Below are positions 6,264 through 6,303 of a DNA stretch of 6,303 nucleotides, piece after piece; position 1 is the stretch's first letter, and every line of letters begins with the position of its first letter. The position numbers and the translations under genes are program-made. Source of the DNA: Spirochaetaceae bacterium (lineage in GTDB: Bacteria; Spirochaetota; Spirochaetia; Treponematales; Breznakiellaceae); the NCBI GenBank assembly GCA_031278295.1, contig JAITKQ010000005.1, forward strand, positions 1-6,303, read 5' to 3'. The notes beneath the pieces were generated by a model, which saw only the letters and a list, made by a program, of their open reading frames with translations, did no database searches and was not told the origin of the DNA.

Positions 6264-6295
6264 AGTTGTTCAGAAACCTCAGTTTCTGAACAACT
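6264..6295. repeat. Perfect 14-bp palindromic element, third hairpin after sbcC
   Basis: AGTTGTTCAGAAAC (6264-6277), the loop CTCA, and the exact reverse complement (6282-6295) form a strong stem on both strands. No T run follows on either strand within view, so an intrinsic terminator is less likely than a dispersed REP- or MITE-like palindrome. Copy number elsewhere cannot be seen from this window. Confidence 0.55.
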
Positions 6296-6303
6296 TCCGC
6301 TGA

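Noticed and set aside
6239..6266. Possible outward promoter: TTGACA (6239-6244), 16 bases, TAGAGT (6261-6266)
   Set aside because: The TTGACA is part of the second inverted repeat and the -10 matches only four of six positions. No downstream gene is visible to support it.
6180..6295. CRISPR-like array of the three palindromes
   Set aside because: The three stems differ in sequence and are not regularly spaced copies of one repeat, and no cas gene is present.

Overview
The window looks like chromosomal DNA from a spirochaete, most likely a Treponema of intermediate GC content. This is an inference. It rests on a lipoprotein-type signal peptide with a relaxed lipobox (V-T-S-C), the mixed base composition, and the company of a COG2316 HD hydrolase, an sbcDC operon and a decayed DUF3782-like gene. 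No rRNA or other phylogenetic marker is present, so the assignment is tentative.

Region by region: (1) Bases 1-802, minus strand, hold the 5' 267 codons of a putative exported lipoprotein of no recognised family. The gene runs off the left edge. It has a clear AAGGAG ribosome binding site and a strong sigma70-type promoter (TTGACA, 17 bp, TACACT) at 845-873. A C7-A-C6 tract (G-rich on the coding strand) lies inside the signal-peptide codons. (2) Bases 851-1148, plus strand, hold the frameshifted C-terminal remnant of a DUF3782 / PD-(D/E)XK-like protein, which overlaps that promoter. (3) Bases 1149-1466 hold no supportable gene, only short inverted repeats. (4) Bases 1467-2066, minus strand, encode a COG2316-type HD-domain phosphohydrolase. 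(5) Bases 2111-6175, plus strand, hold sbcD and sbcC, divergent from the HD gene and separated from each other by 3 bp. Both look intact with all key motifs. (6) Bases 6176-6303 hold three successive hairpin-forming inverted repeats. The first probably ends the sbcDC transcript; the third looks like a dispersed palindromic repeat.

SbcC (Rad50-like ATPase with a zinc-hook coiled coil) and SbcD (Mre11-like nuclease) should form one complex that cuts hairpins and blocked DNA ends. The long perfect palindromes just downstream of sbcC are the kind of structure this complex acts on when extruded, though the proximity may be chance. The HD hydrolase and sbcDC share a 44-bp divergent start region but have no known functional link. 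I found no CRISPR array, tRNA, rRNA, transposase or phage gene, and no clearly new multi-gene system. The points most worth a second look are the palindrome cluster, the homopolymeric tract in the lipoprotein signal peptide and the frameshifted nuclease-like remnant.
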